Source of the DNA: Actinomycetes bacterium
Lineage (GTDB): Bacteria > Actinomycetota > Actinomycetes > Actinomycetales > Demequinaceae
Direction of reading: 5' to 3'
Length of the DNA: 13,111 bases
NCBI GenBank assembly: GCA_023411615.1
Contig: JAEYOR010000006.1
Coordinates: 1-13,111, forward strand
Made by a program: the position numbers and the translations under genes
In this document: in pieces, positions 5,165-12,064 of the stretch
How positions within the stretch are numbered: the first letter of the stretch is position 1
Layout: every line of letters begins with the position of its first letter
Notes under the pieces: generated by a model
The model's database searches: none
Told to the model about the DNA's origin: nothing
What the model saw: only the letters and a program-made list of their open reading frames with translations

Positions 5165-6248
5165 GCGCACGAACACCTGCCACGACGTCATGGTCTGCGG
5201 ACTCACGGCGCAAACTCCGTACGAGGGCCCTGACGAGGCCGATCATCACGAGTGCCCAGACCAAAGCGGCAACAGCCAGGAACGCGCTACCGAATGCCTC
5301 GATCACCGGCAGTTTCTCCACACGGCCGAGGAACATCGAGGCAACGGCGAACATCCCGAGCGGGAACACCATGGACCACATGGACGGGGTGTACGCGAGC
5401 GGCACCCGATGGACAACGTGACGCCACACCCCTGCCCCCACCAGCATCGGTACGAGCCAGGCGGCGAAGCACCAGAAGATCGCCGCAGTTCCGCCAATGA
5501 ACGCCCGCGTCGCGTCAACCATGGGCACTGAATCCATGTCGACGATGCGCGCCCCAGCCACCACCGCGATTGCCATCGCGCCCATCGACACCCAATACGT
5601 CGGTTCGAATTGTTGAGGGGTCACGCCAAAGTGCACCACGCGCAATATGACGAGCACCGCGATTCCGGCGTACAGAATGCTGCCGACCGACCACGACATC
5701 ACGGTGGCGATGCCAATGAGCGCGGCGATGCCATCCGATGGAGCGTCGATTCCGGACAGTGCCAACGCGAGCGACTGCGAGGCGACCGCCCAGATGAACC
5801 AGGTGCCATTGGTGCGAGCAAGAATCGGCTGCCCATCCCGCATCATCAGCACCTGCCACGGCAACACATAGCCGAGCACGATCCACATCGCGCCCGCGAT
5901 CGCAATGAGGGCTGACGCGACATTGACGAACCCCTCGGCTCGGAGCCCGACTGCGAGCACGTTCGTGCCAGCAACGGTGGTGAAGAAGGAGAACGCGACC
6001 TCGGGATTGCGGGCGTCGCGGCGCAACATGTCGCGATGGCGCACGGCGCGTGCGGCAAACATCACGGCGAGAACGCAGTAGGCCACCGCAGCGATGATGA
6101 GGAGCACTCGCGCGGCAAGGACCAGATCCGCATCACGCAGCCCGATTGAGACGATCCCCGTGCCCATGACGAGCGCGAAGTAACCAGGGGCAAGCGACGC
6201 AGTGGCGCTGTCGGCCTTGACGGCAAACGTCAGGTCCCCTTTGGCCAC
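5157..6248 (-). CDS. TDT/SLAC1-family transporter (TehA-like)
   Basis: A 363-residue membrane protein with about ten transmembrane segments, matching the tellurite-resistance/dicarboxylate transporter (TDT) and SLAC1 anion-channel family. Signature stretches are APGYFALVMGTGIVSIG (20-36), AGTNVLAVGL, NGTWFIWAVASQSLA, YWVSMGAMAIAV and PSMWSMVFPLGMF. Family members carry sulfite, malate, nitrate/chloride or confer tellurite resistance; this sequence alone does not choose among them. The start is GTG at 6248. An in-frame TGA lies two codons upstream, so it cannot start earlier, and no Shine-Dalgarno sequence is visible. The ABM gene follows with an 8-nt overlap, making a two-gene operon. It is divergent from the TrhO-type gene across 100 bp. 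Confidence 0.87.
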   Translation of the reverse strand: MAKGDLTFAVKADSATASLAPGYFALVMGTGIVSIGLRDADLVLAARVLLIIAAVAYCVLAVMFAARAVRHRDMLRRDARNPEVAFSFFTTVAGTNVLAVGLRAEGFVNVASALIAIAGAMWIVLGYVLPWQVLMMRDGQPILARTNGTWFIWAVASQSLALALSGIDAPSDGIAALIGIATVMSWSVGSILYAGIAVLVILRVVHFGVTPQQFEPTYWVSMGAMAIAVVAGARIVDMDSVPMVDATRAFIGGTAAIFWCFAAWLVPMLVGAGVWRHVVHRVPLAYTPSMWSMVFPLGMFAVASMFLGRVEKLPVIEAFGSAFLAVAALVWALVMIGLVRALVRSLRRESADHDVVAGVRAHD

Positions 6249-6314
6249 GGTTCATTGTTGCGCGTGCACCGTCGTCAACGTCATCGCGCCGCGCGGCTCG
6301 ACCAAACTCGCCGC

Positions 6315-6342
6315 GTGAGCCTCGTGCGCGATTCTGTAGGCT
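6315..6342 (+). promoter_or_regulatory. candidate leaderless promoter of the TrhO-type gene
   Basis: TAGGCT (6337-6342) ends exactly 6 nt before the GTG at 6349, placing the transcription start on the start codon. A weak -35, GTGAGC (6315-6320, 3 of 6), lies 16 nt upstream. No Shine-Dalgarno sequence is present. Confidence 0.45.
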
Positions 6343-6348
6343 CCATTC

Positions 6349-7125
6349 GTGCTCCCCGTACTCAACATCTCGGCATACCTGTTCACTCCGATCACGGATC
6401 GTGACCAGTTGCGACCCGTGTTGCTGGCACGTGCGAATGCGGCGGGGCTCAAGGGCACCATCCTTCTTGCTGAAGAAGGGATCAACATGTTCCTCGCGGG
6501 CGACGCCGACGCTGTACGCGGCTTTGTCAATGACCTGCGGGAGGATCCCCGGTTCGCGGCGTTGACAACCAAGGAGAGCTGGTCTGCCGACCAGCCATTT
6601 CGCAAGATGCTCGTGAAACTCAAGCGCGAGATCATCCGCATGGATCACCCAACGATTCGTCCCGTCGACGGGCGGGCGCCGGCTGTAGCACCGCACACGC
6701 TCAAGCGATGGCTTGATCAGGGGCACGATGACGAGGGTCGCGAGGTAGTGATGCTCGATACCCGCAACGGCTTTGAGGTTGACTACGGCACCTTTGCCGA
6801 TGCCCTCGACTGGCGCATTGAGCGCTTCACGCAATTTCCCGACGCCGTGGCCGCTCACCGCGATGCGCTGGAGGGCAAGACGGTGGTGAGCTTTTGCACC
6901 GGCGGGATCCGCTGTGAGAAGGCCGCGATCTACATGCGCGACGAGGGCATCAACGCGCTCCAACTCGACGGCGGGATACTCGGCTACTTTGAGCAGGTGG
7001 GCGGGGCCTACTTCGCGGGCGACTGCTTTGTGTTCGACGAGCGCGAGGCGCTCACCCCAGAGCTTGCAGCGAAAGTCGCCACGGGCGCGATCTCGACCCC
7101 GGGCGTTACTTGTTCGCCTTCTTGA
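6349..7125 (+). CDS. trhO: TrhO-type tRNA uridine-34 hydroxylase (rhodanese-domain, UPF0176)
   Basis: A 258-residue protein of the UPF0176/YceA family, which in E. coli performs oxygen-dependent hydroxylation of tRNA wobble uridine (ho5U34), the first step towards cmo5U. The N-terminal domain (1-100) contains GLKGTILLAEEGINMFLAG. The rhodanese domain (about 125-225) contains MLDTRNGFEVDYGTF and the active-site loop CTGGIRCEKA, with catalytic-position C183 and C189. It lacks the cysteine-rich C-terminal extension of E. coli YceA and resembles the short forms of the family. The GTG start at 6349 fits the family N-terminus (LPVLNISAYLF) and the leaderless -10. Its last 20 nt overlap the 3' end of the convergent yjdM gene. 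The family is confident; activity of the short form is inferred. Confidence 0.87.
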   Translation: MLPVLNISAYLFTPITDRDQLRPVLLARANAAGLKGTILLAEEGINMFLAGDADAVRGFVNDLREDPRFAALTTKESWSADQPFRKMLVKLKREIIRMDHPTIRPVDGRAPAVAPHTLKRWLDQGHDDEGREVVMLDTRNGFEVDYGTFADALDWRIERFTQFPDAVAAHRDALEGKTVVSFCTGGIRCEKAAIYMRDEGINALQLDGGILGYFEQVGGAYFAGDCFVFDEREALTPELAAKVATGAISTPGVTCSPS

Positions 7126-7462
7126 CGACGCTTGACTTCAGTTGGATTCGCCCGAAGCCGGGCACACTCGCGTCGATGTCGTGGTCGCCCACACCATCGG
7201 TGATGAGGCGGATTCCGGCGACCTTCGTGCCCACCTTGACCGTTCCACCTCCGGCACCCTTCACCTTGAGGTCCTTGACCACCGTCACGTTGTCACCGTC
7301 TTCGAGCACATTGCCCACCGCATCACGAATCACTCCCGACTCCGCGGCGTCCTCGCCCGCATCGGCGCTCCACTCGTGGCCGCACATCGGGCACACAAGC
7401 AACGCACCGTCTTCGTAGGTGTACGCCTCAGCGCACTCGGGGCAAGGGGGAAGGCTAGACAT
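7106..7462 (-). CDS. yjdM: YjdM/PhnA zinc-ribbon protein
   Basis: A 118-residue protein closely matching the YjdM (formerly PhnA) family, about 111 residues in E. coli. The N-terminal zinc ribbon CPEC...CPMC (C7, C10, C24, C27) is followed by the PhnA beta-barrel domain with VIRDAVGNVLEDGDNVTVVKDLKVKG, TKVAGIRL, and a C-terminal basic SSVVKKANK. Despite the old name there is no evidence that it acts in alkylphosphonate breakdown; its function is unknown. The ATG at 7462 has GGAG 10 nt upstream. That ATG lies inside a short in-frame sequence resembling the end of YchF (…RFNV-stop), with an 8-nt ATGTCTAG stop/start overlap. Its 3' end overlaps the TrhO-type gene by 20 nt. Confidence 0.9.
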   Translation of the reverse strand: MSSLPPCPECAEAYTYEDGALLVCPMCGHEWSADAGEDAAESGVIRDAVGNVLEDGDNVTVVKDLKVKGAGGGTVKVGTKVAGIRLITDGVGDHDIDASVPGFGRIQLKSSVVKKANK

Positions 7463-7483
7463 TGAATCTCAACTCCATCACGT
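7453..7483 (-). pseudogene. relic of a ychF 3' end, copy A
   Basis: Read on the minus strand this stretch encodes N-V-M-E-L-R-F-N-V-stop, against D-V-V-E-F-R-F-N-V-stop at the end of the intact ychF (copy at 7989-8019). The DNA agrees at 26 of 31 positions by my alignment and the reading frame is preserved. The stop TAG (7457-7455) overlaps the yjdM start. This looks like the 3' end of an older ychF that directly abutted yjdM. Confidence 0.5.
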
Positions 7484-7527
7484 TCCGGCACGAAGCAACG
7501 TCTGACCCCCTGCCGCGACCTGCAGTC

Positions 7528-7893
7528 TTACACGTCGATGCAGTAGCTGCGCATCTGGGCGATCTTCGCCGTCTTTGACGTGCTGGCGAAACGGAAGACA
7601 TGACTGAACTCAATGCGGCGCCCGTCCGCTTCGAGGTACCCATCACAGGATGCGAGCCGCCCGTGAGTGATGATCGAAATGAGCTTGACCCGCTGCGGCG
7701 AAAATGGCGGCTTGACCTCCAGCGCTGAATCAGGTCCACTATGGACGCTCTGCCCAACCAATGACCAACTCACGGTGTCGGCAAGCCACGCGGAGACGCC
7801 CTCAGCATCTCCCTTCGCCCAATTCACGGCGAAGTCGGCGACAATGCCGATGCGTGGCGCGTTGCCGCAGTCAGCGGGCAGTTCGATTTGCAC
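7528..7893 (-). CDS. NTF2-like (nuclear transport factor 2 / SnoaL-like) protein
   Basis: A 121-residue small cytoplasmic protein with the NTF2-like pattern: an N-terminal helix (RIGIVADFAVNWAKGDAEGVSAWL), a W at the start of the first strand pair (VSWSLVGQSVHSG), then ISIITHGRLASCDGYLEADGRRIEFSHVFRFAS and a final strand KIAQMRSYCIDV. This cone-shaped fold hosts isomerases, dehydratases and many non-enzymatic ligand binders; no catalytic set is recognisable, so I assign no reaction. The GTG start at 7893 is supported by a very strong GGAGGAGG 5 nt upstream. It lies between ychF and yjdM on the same strand, separated from ychF by a long hairpin. A ychF-end relic near its 3' side suggests that it entered this site by insertion or recombination. 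Confidence 0.75.
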   Translation of the reverse strand: MQIELPADCGNAPRIGIVADFAVNWAKGDAEGVSAWLADTVSWSLVGQSVHSGPDSALEVKPPFSPQRVKLISIITHGRLASCDGYLEADGRRIEFSHVFRFASTSKTAKIAQMRSYCIDV

Positions 7894-7927
7894 GATGGCC
7901 TCCTCCGCTTCTTCCTACTAAGCCCGA

Positions 7928-7962
7928 CGCGCGGCCAGTCGTCCAGGACGGCTAGTCGCGCG
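7928..7962 (-). terminator. long hairpin after ychF
   Basis: An inverted repeat is centred on 7945 with 17-nt arms (7928-7944 and 7946-7962), 14 of 17 positions complementary and two of the exceptions G-T type. It lies 28 nt past the ychF stop. No T-run follows on the minus strand. It is a plausible ychF terminator or mRNA 3'-end hairpin and would uncouple the NTF2-like gene from ychF. Confidence 0.45.
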
Positions 7963-7990
7963 CGGAGTTGGGGCGCCGTGAGCCGCGAGG

Positions 7991-9076
7991 CTATACATTG
8001 AAGCGGAACTCCACCACGTCGCCATCCTGCATCACGTAATCCTTGCCCTCGATGCGCACCCAACCCTTGGCCTTCGCCTCAGCCATGGAGCCGGCCTCAA
8101 TGAGGTGGTCAAAGGACACCACCTCGGCCTTGATGAAGCCCTTTTGGAAGTCGGTGTGGATGACACCGGCGGCCTCGGGTGCCGTCGCGCCCTTGCGGAT
8201 GGTCCAGGCTCGCGCCTCCTTGGGTCCAGCCGTGAGGTAGGTCTGGAGACCGAGCGTCTGGAAGCCCACATGCGCCAATTGGTCAAGGCCGGACTCGTCC
8301 TGGCCATTCGCCTCGAGCATCTCGCGCGCCTCATCCTCGGTGAGGTCAACGAGCTCAGACTCAAACTTCGCGTCAAGGAAGATCGCCTCGGCAGGTGCCA
8401 CTTGCGCGGCAAGTGCGGCTTTCTTCGCGTCGTCGTTCAGCACGTCCTCGTCCGCGTTGAACACGTAAAGGAAGGGCTTTGCCGTGAGGAGGTTGAGTTC
8501 GCGAACGTCGGCAAGGTCGAGCCCAGCGTCGGCCGCACCAGCGCTCAAGAGCGTGCCCGCCTCCAAGATCGCCTTCGCGGCCTCAACGGCGGCCAGCTGC
8601 GCAGGGTCGGCCTTCTTGGCCCGCACTTCCTTCTCAAGACGCGGGATCACCTTCTCCACGGTCTGCAGGTCAGCGAGGATCAGCTCCGTGTTGATGGTCT
8701 CGATGTCGCTCGCCGCATCCACCTTGCCGTCCACGTGCACCACATCTGGGTCCGCGAACGCGCGCGTCACCTGGCAGATCGCATCGGCCTCACGAATGTT
8801 CGCAAGGAACGCGTTACCCAGACCCTCCCCTTCGGAAGCGCCGCGCACAATGCCTGCAATGTCCACAAAGGACACCGTGGCGGGCAACTCGCGCTCCGAG
8901 CCAAACACCTCAGCAAGCTTGCCAAGCCGGGCATCCGGCAATGGCACGACGCCGATGTTGGGTTCGATCGTGGCGAACGGGTAGTTCGCCGCAAGAACAG
9001 TTGCGCGGGTCAGCGCATTGAAAAGGGTGGATTTGCCGACGTTGGGCAAGCCGACGATGCCAATAGTGAGAGCCAC
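7991..9076 (-). CDS. ychF: redox-regulated ATPase YchF (Obg/HAS-GTPase family)
   Basis: A full-length 361-residue YchF. The N-terminal G domain has G1 GLPNVGKST (9-17), G3 DIAG (72-75), and the YchF-specific NADE (207-210) in place of NKxD, which explains the family's ATP preference over GTP. A coiled helical insert lies around 130-180 (TELILADLQTVEKVIPRLEKEVR). The C-terminal TGS domain (about 277-360) carries TAGPKEARAWTIRKGATAPEAAGVIHTDFQKGFIKAEVV and ends DVVEFRFNV. The protein binds ribosomes and is linked to oxidative-stress responses and translation. It starts with GTG at 9076. TAGACT (9090-9085) ends 8 nt upstream, so the transcript is probably near-leaderless. It is divergent from a small gene at 9130. 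Confidence 0.96.
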   Translation of the reverse strand: MALTIGIVGLPNVGKSTLFNALTRATVLAANYPFATIEPNIGVVPLPDARLGKLAEVFGSERELPATVSFVDIAGIVRGASEGEGLGNAFLANIREADAICQVTRAFADPDVVHVDGKVDAASDIETINTELILADLQTVEKVIPRLEKEVRAKKADPAQLAAVEAAKAILEAGTLLSAGAADAGLDLADVRELNLLTAKPFLYVFNADEDVLNDDAKKAALAAQVAPAEAIFLDAKFESELVDLTEDEAREMLEANGQDESGLDQLAHVGFQTLGLQTYLTAGPKEARAWTIRKGATAPEAAGVIHTDFQKGFIKAEVVSFDHLIEAGSMAEAKAKGWVRIEGKDYVMQDGDVVEFRFNV

Positions 9077-9084
9077 GGTCGACC

Positions 9085-9090
9085 AGTCTA
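9085..9090 (-). promoter_or_regulatory. candidate -10 box of ychF
   Basis: TAGACT on the minus strand ends 8 nt before the GTG at 9076, predicting a leader of about 2 nt. No Shine-Dalgarno sequence lies at a suitable distance, and no convincing -35 is visible. Confidence 0.4.
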
Positions 9091-9100
9091 GCCGGGCACG

Positions 9101-9120
9101 AGGAGGCGCCCATGGCTTAG
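9101..9120 (+). other. strong ribosome binding site with a two-codon ORF (ATG GCT TAG)
   Basis: A perfect AGGAGG (9101-9106) stands 5 nt before ATG (9112-9114), followed by GCT and TAG (9118-9120). The TAG is also the first three bases of the TAGGTT -10 of the next gene. The mini-ORF is in frame with the ATG at 9130. It could be a minimal upstream ORF on a longer transcript, or chance. Confidence 0.3.
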
Positions 9121-9123
9121 GTT
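9118..9123 (+). promoter_or_regulatory. candidate leaderless -10 box for the small ORF
   Basis: TAGGTT ends exactly 6 nt before the ATG at 9130, the same spacing as at 287, 2428 and 6349. No clear -35 is seen 16-18 nt upstream. Confidence 0.45.
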
Positions 9124-9129
9124 GACTGC

Positions 9130-9333
9130 ATGAGTTTTGAGGACGTGTTCAATCCTGGCGCCGCTTACGCACGCGAAGAACTCGAACGCCAGCGCACGCT
9201 CCCCGTACAACCGCCTCTGGCCGGGGAACCGTTCAGATTTCCGCCAATTCCAGATGTCGAGATTCCTCAGGCAGACGACATCACCCCGTTTGCAGAACGT
9301 CCCCGCCACCTCGAAGGCGACGGGGACGACTGA
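9130..9333 (+). CDS. small hypothetical acidic protein
   Basis: A 67-residue protein that I cannot assign with confidence. Its N-terminus, MSFEDVFNPGAAYAREELERQRTLPV, resembles the 'FNPG...E' start of short uncharacterised actinobacterial proteins (possibly the DUF6191 group, from memory only). The middle is proline-rich (PPLAGEPFRFPPIPDVEIPQ) and the end is acidic (EGDGDD), so it is probably partly disordered. No signal peptide, transmembrane helix or cysteine is present. Support for it being a real gene comes from the -10 box placed exactly 6 nt before its ATG and from the lack of overlap with other genes: it fills the gap between divergent ychF and the end of the ABC operon, stopping 20 nt before the ATPase stop. 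No function is proposed. Confidence 0.6.
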   Translation: MSFEDVFNPGAAYAREELERQRTLPVQPPLAGEPFRFPPIPDVEIPQADDITPFAERPRHLEGDGDD

Positions 9334-9353
9334 CACGCGGTTTGGTCTGAGAC

Positions 9354-11108
9354 TCAAGCACCCCACTCGATGCCTGCACCCGGGATCGCGTCAAGCAGAC
9401 GCTGGGTGTAGGGCATCTGGGCGTTGTCGAAGATCTCGTCCGTGGTGCCGGTCTCCACAATCTTGCCGGCTTCCATCACCGCCACCTCGTCGGCCACCAC
9501 GCGCACCACCGCAAGGTCGTGGGTGATGAAGAGGTAGGTGAGGTTGAGTTCGGCCTGCAAGTCCGCGAGGAGCTGGAGCACCTGCGCCTGTACGAGCACG
9601 TCGAGAGCCGAGACGGCCTCGTCGAGAACCACGACATCCGGCTTGAGCGCAAGGGCACGCGCCACTGCCACACGCTGGCGCTGACCGCCCGAGAGTTCGT
9701 TCGGGTAGCGGTGCGCCATCGATCGCGGCAACGACACTTGGTCGAGCAACTCGTTGACACGAGCGAGGCGGTCCGCTCGGCTGCGCACTCCGTGGACGCG
9801 GAGCGGCTCAGCGATGATCGCCGCGATCGAGCGCTGCGGGTCGAGCGATGCGTAGGGATCCTGGAACACCACCTGCATGCGAGAACGCAGGTCGAACAGC
9901 CCCTTGCGGCTGAGGCCCGACATTGGGGTGCCCATCAGGGTGATCTCACCGCTCGTCGGTTTCTCAAGGCCGAGGATCATCTTGGCTGCGGTGGTCTTGC
10001 CCGATCCGGACTCTCCCACCAGTGCCAGCGTCGTGCCCTTCTTCACCCTGAAATCGATGTGGTCGACGGCCGTGAGGGGCTCCGAACGGAAATTGCCCCG
10101 CCTGATCGAGTACACCTTGGTAAGGCCAGAGACCTCAATAGCGGCGGGGGCGTCGGCGTTGGCCGCCGCATCCTCCTCGCGCTTGGCCGCGAGGCGAGCG
10201 ACGTCAACAGCAATACCCGACGTCGCAGCCTCGCGCACCGAGGTGGACTCGATGCGCTTGGACGCGAGGGACGGCGCAGCAGCGATGAGCGTCTGCGTGT
10301 AGGGGTGCTGTGGGTTCTGGAGCACCTCGAGGCTGGGACCAGCCTCCACAATGCGTCCACGGTGCATGACGATGAGCTTGCTCGCACGCTCTGCCGCAAG
10401 GCCAAGATCGTGAGTGATGAGCAAGAGCGCGGCTTGCTGTTCGTGGACACGTGACTCAAGGTGATCGAGAATCACCTTCTGCACGGTCACGTCGAGCGCC
10501 GAGGTCGGCTCATCGGCAATGAGGAGCTTGGGGTTCGCCGCGAGACCAATGCCGATGAGCACACGCTGACGCATACCCCCAGAGAACTGGTGGGGGAACT
10601 GCTTCATACGACGCTCGGCGTCACCGAGTCCCGCTTGCTTCAGGACTTCGATCGCGCGCTCTCGCGCTTCCTTGCGGTTCGATGCGAGACCGTTCGCACG
10701 GACTGCCTCTTCCACCTGGAAACCCACCGACCACACGGGGTTGAGGTTCGACATCGGGTCCTGTGGCACGTAGCCGATGACCCGGCCACGAATGTCGGCC
10801 ATCTTGTCCTGCGAGTAGCCCGTGATGTCACGGCCTTCAACGAGGATCTCGCCGCCGAAGATCCGCCCGGTGCCGGCAAGCAGGTTGATGATCGCGGTCG
10901 CGGTGGTCGATTTGCCCGAGCCGGACTCACCGACAATCGCCACGGACTCACCCGGGTAGATGTCGAAAGAGACGCCACGGACTGCATGGACGATGCCCGC
11001 CTGGGTCTTGAAGGTGACCTCAAGATCCTTCACCTGCACCAATGGCGCGTCGGGGTCGACGATCTCTGCCTCGTTGAAGGGGATCACTACGGTCTCTTTG
11101 CTCTTCAT
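9354..11108 (-). CDS. fused dipeptide/oligopeptide ABC transporter ATPase (DppD-DppF type)
   Basis: A 584-residue protein with two complete ABC cassettes. Cassette 1: Walker A GESGSGKST (60-68), signature FSGGMRQ (175-181), Walker B LLIADEP with D199/E200, H-loop H233, and an oligopeptide-type C-terminal segment NPQHPYTQTLIAAAPSL (265-281). Cassette 2: Walker A GESGSGKTT (365-373), signature LSGGQ (472-476), Walker B VVVLDEA with D496/E497, H530, and NAQMPYTQRLLDAIPG (562-577). An Ala/Glu/Arg linker (about 282-320) joins them. It powers import by the two permeases encoded upstream. All catalytic residues are intact, so both sites should hydrolyse ATP. The ATG at 11108 overlaps the permease C stop by 4 nt (ATGA). 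The substrate (peptide, nickel or other) is not predictable. Confidence 0.95.
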   Translation of the reverse strand: MKSKETVVIPFNEAEIVDPDAPLVQVKDLEVTFKTQAGIVHAVRGVSFDIYPGESVAIVGESGSGKSTTATAIINLLAGTGRIFGGEILVEGRDITGYSQDKMADIRGRVIGYVPQDPMSNLNPVWSVGFQVEEAVRANGLASNRKEARERAIEVLKQAGLGDAERRMKQFPHQFSGGMRQRVLIGIGLAANPKLLIADEPTSALDVTVQKVILDHLESRVHEQQAALLLITHDLGLAAERASKLIVMHRGRIVEAGPSLEVLQNPQHPYTQTLIAAAPSLASKRIESTSVREAATSGIAVDVARLAAKREEDAAANADAPAAIEVSGLTKVYSIRRGNFRSEPLTAVDHIDFRVKKGTTLALVGESGSGKTTAAKMILGLEKPTSGEITLMGTPMSGLSRKGLFDLRSRMQVVFQDPYASLDPQRSIAAIIAEPLRVHGVRSRADRLARVNELLDQVSLPRSMAHRYPNELSGGQRQRVAVARALALKPDVVVLDEAVSALDVLVQAQVLQLLADLQAELNLTYLFITHDLAVVRVVADEVAVMEAGKIVETGTTDEIFDNAQMPYTQRLLDAIPGAGIEWGA

Positions 11109-12064
11109 CGACGGGCCCTCGCCTTCGGGTCAAGCGCATCGCGGACGAGCTCACCGAGGGTGATGAACGCCAATACGGTGGTGGTCAAGAACAGTGAAGG
11201 CCAGAACAGTGCCATGGGCGCCGTCCGAATAGTGGTCTGCGCTTCCGAGATGTCATTGCCCCACGACATGACGTTCGAGCCGAGCCCGACGCCGAGGAAG
11301 CTCAGTGCGGCCTCCGCAACGATCGCCGCACCAAGCGACACGGTGAGAGACACGATGACCGGCGAGAGCGAGTTGGGAAGCACGTGGCGAATGAGCGTGG
11401 AGAACTTTGAGCGCCCGATCGCCTCGGAGGCAAGGACGAACTCCTTGTTCTTCACCTGCAGCACTTCCGCTCTCAAGAGCCTCGCAAGCGATGCCCAAGC
11501 GAAACCACCGATGGCGAACGAGATGACAAAGACGTTCTTGTGCTCGGAGAAAACCGTCATCACGACGACAGCTGCGAGGAAGTAAGGAATCGAGAAGAAG
11601 ATGTCGCCAACACGCGACAAGAACGAGTCGACCCAACCGCCGTAGAAACCCGCGAGGGCGCCCATCGGGATGCCGATCGCCGCGGAGATGGCAACAACGA
11701 GCAAGCCAACCGTGAGGGACGTGCGCGCGCCCCACACGACGCGGGCGTACACGTCGCATCCCTGGAGTGTGTAGCCCAGCGGGTGGCCGTCTGCGGGAGC
11801 GCCAAGGTTAGGTCCGCGCGTACCCAGCATCAATTGGCAGTTGTCGTTAGGTGGCACTGACGTGAAGAGCGTGGGGAAGAACGCCATTGTCGCCACCACG
11901 AGGGCAACGGTCAGTGCCGCATAGAAAAGCGGCCGACGCCGGAGGTCGCGCCATGCGTCGAGCCACAGGTTTGACCTGCGGTCCGGCAGCTGCTTGGCAT
12001 CGATCTCGATGATGTCGTTGCCCTCGACGGGCGCAACGTAGTGCTCTGGTGTGGGCCTAGACAT
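11105..12064 (-). CDS. ABC transporter permease, DppC/OppC type
   Basis: A 319-residue integral membrane subunit. A cytosolic N-terminus (1-44) leads into the first membrane helix (about 47-67, YAALTVALVVATMAFFPTLF). An external loop containing C76 and C103 precedes the conserved HPLGYTLQGCDVYARVVWGARTSL (94-117). The five-helix permease core follows, and the ATPase-contacting EAA loop is LASEAIGRSKFSTLIRHVLPNSLSPVI (211-237). It ends ELVRDALDPKARARR. I chose the ATG at 12064 over an upstream in-frame ATG at 12172, because that extension is a Ser-rich shadow of the permease B coding region; GAGG lies 7 nt before 12064. It overlaps permease B by 8 nt (ATGTCTAG) and the ATPase by 4 nt, so the three are translationally coupled. 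Confidence 0.93.
   Translation of the reverse strand: MSRPTPEHYVAPVEGNDIIEIDAKQLPDRRSNLWLDAWRDLRRRPLFYAALTVALVVATMAFFPTLFTSVPPNDNCQLMLGTRGPNLGAPADGHPLGYTLQGCDVYARVVWGARTSLTVGLLVVAISAAIGIPMGALAGFYGGWVDSFLSRVGDIFFSIPYFLAAVVVMTVFSEHKNVFVISFAIGGFAWASLARLLRAEVLQVKNKEFVLASEAIGRSKFSTLIRHVLPNSLSPVIVSLTVSLGAAIVAEAALSFLGVGLGSNVMSWGNDISEAQTTIRTAPMALFWPSLFLTTTVLAFITLGELVRDALDPKARARR

Noticed and set aside
8105..9091. 328-codon ORF antisense to ychF
   Set aside because: ychF on the other strand is complete with every family motif. The antisense protein has no domain and reflects GC-rich codon bias.
9519..11585. Long plus-strand ORFs (9519-10454 and 10461-11585) antisense to the ABC operon
   Set aside because: The opposite strand encodes intact ABC ATPase and permease motifs, and these ORFs resemble no family.
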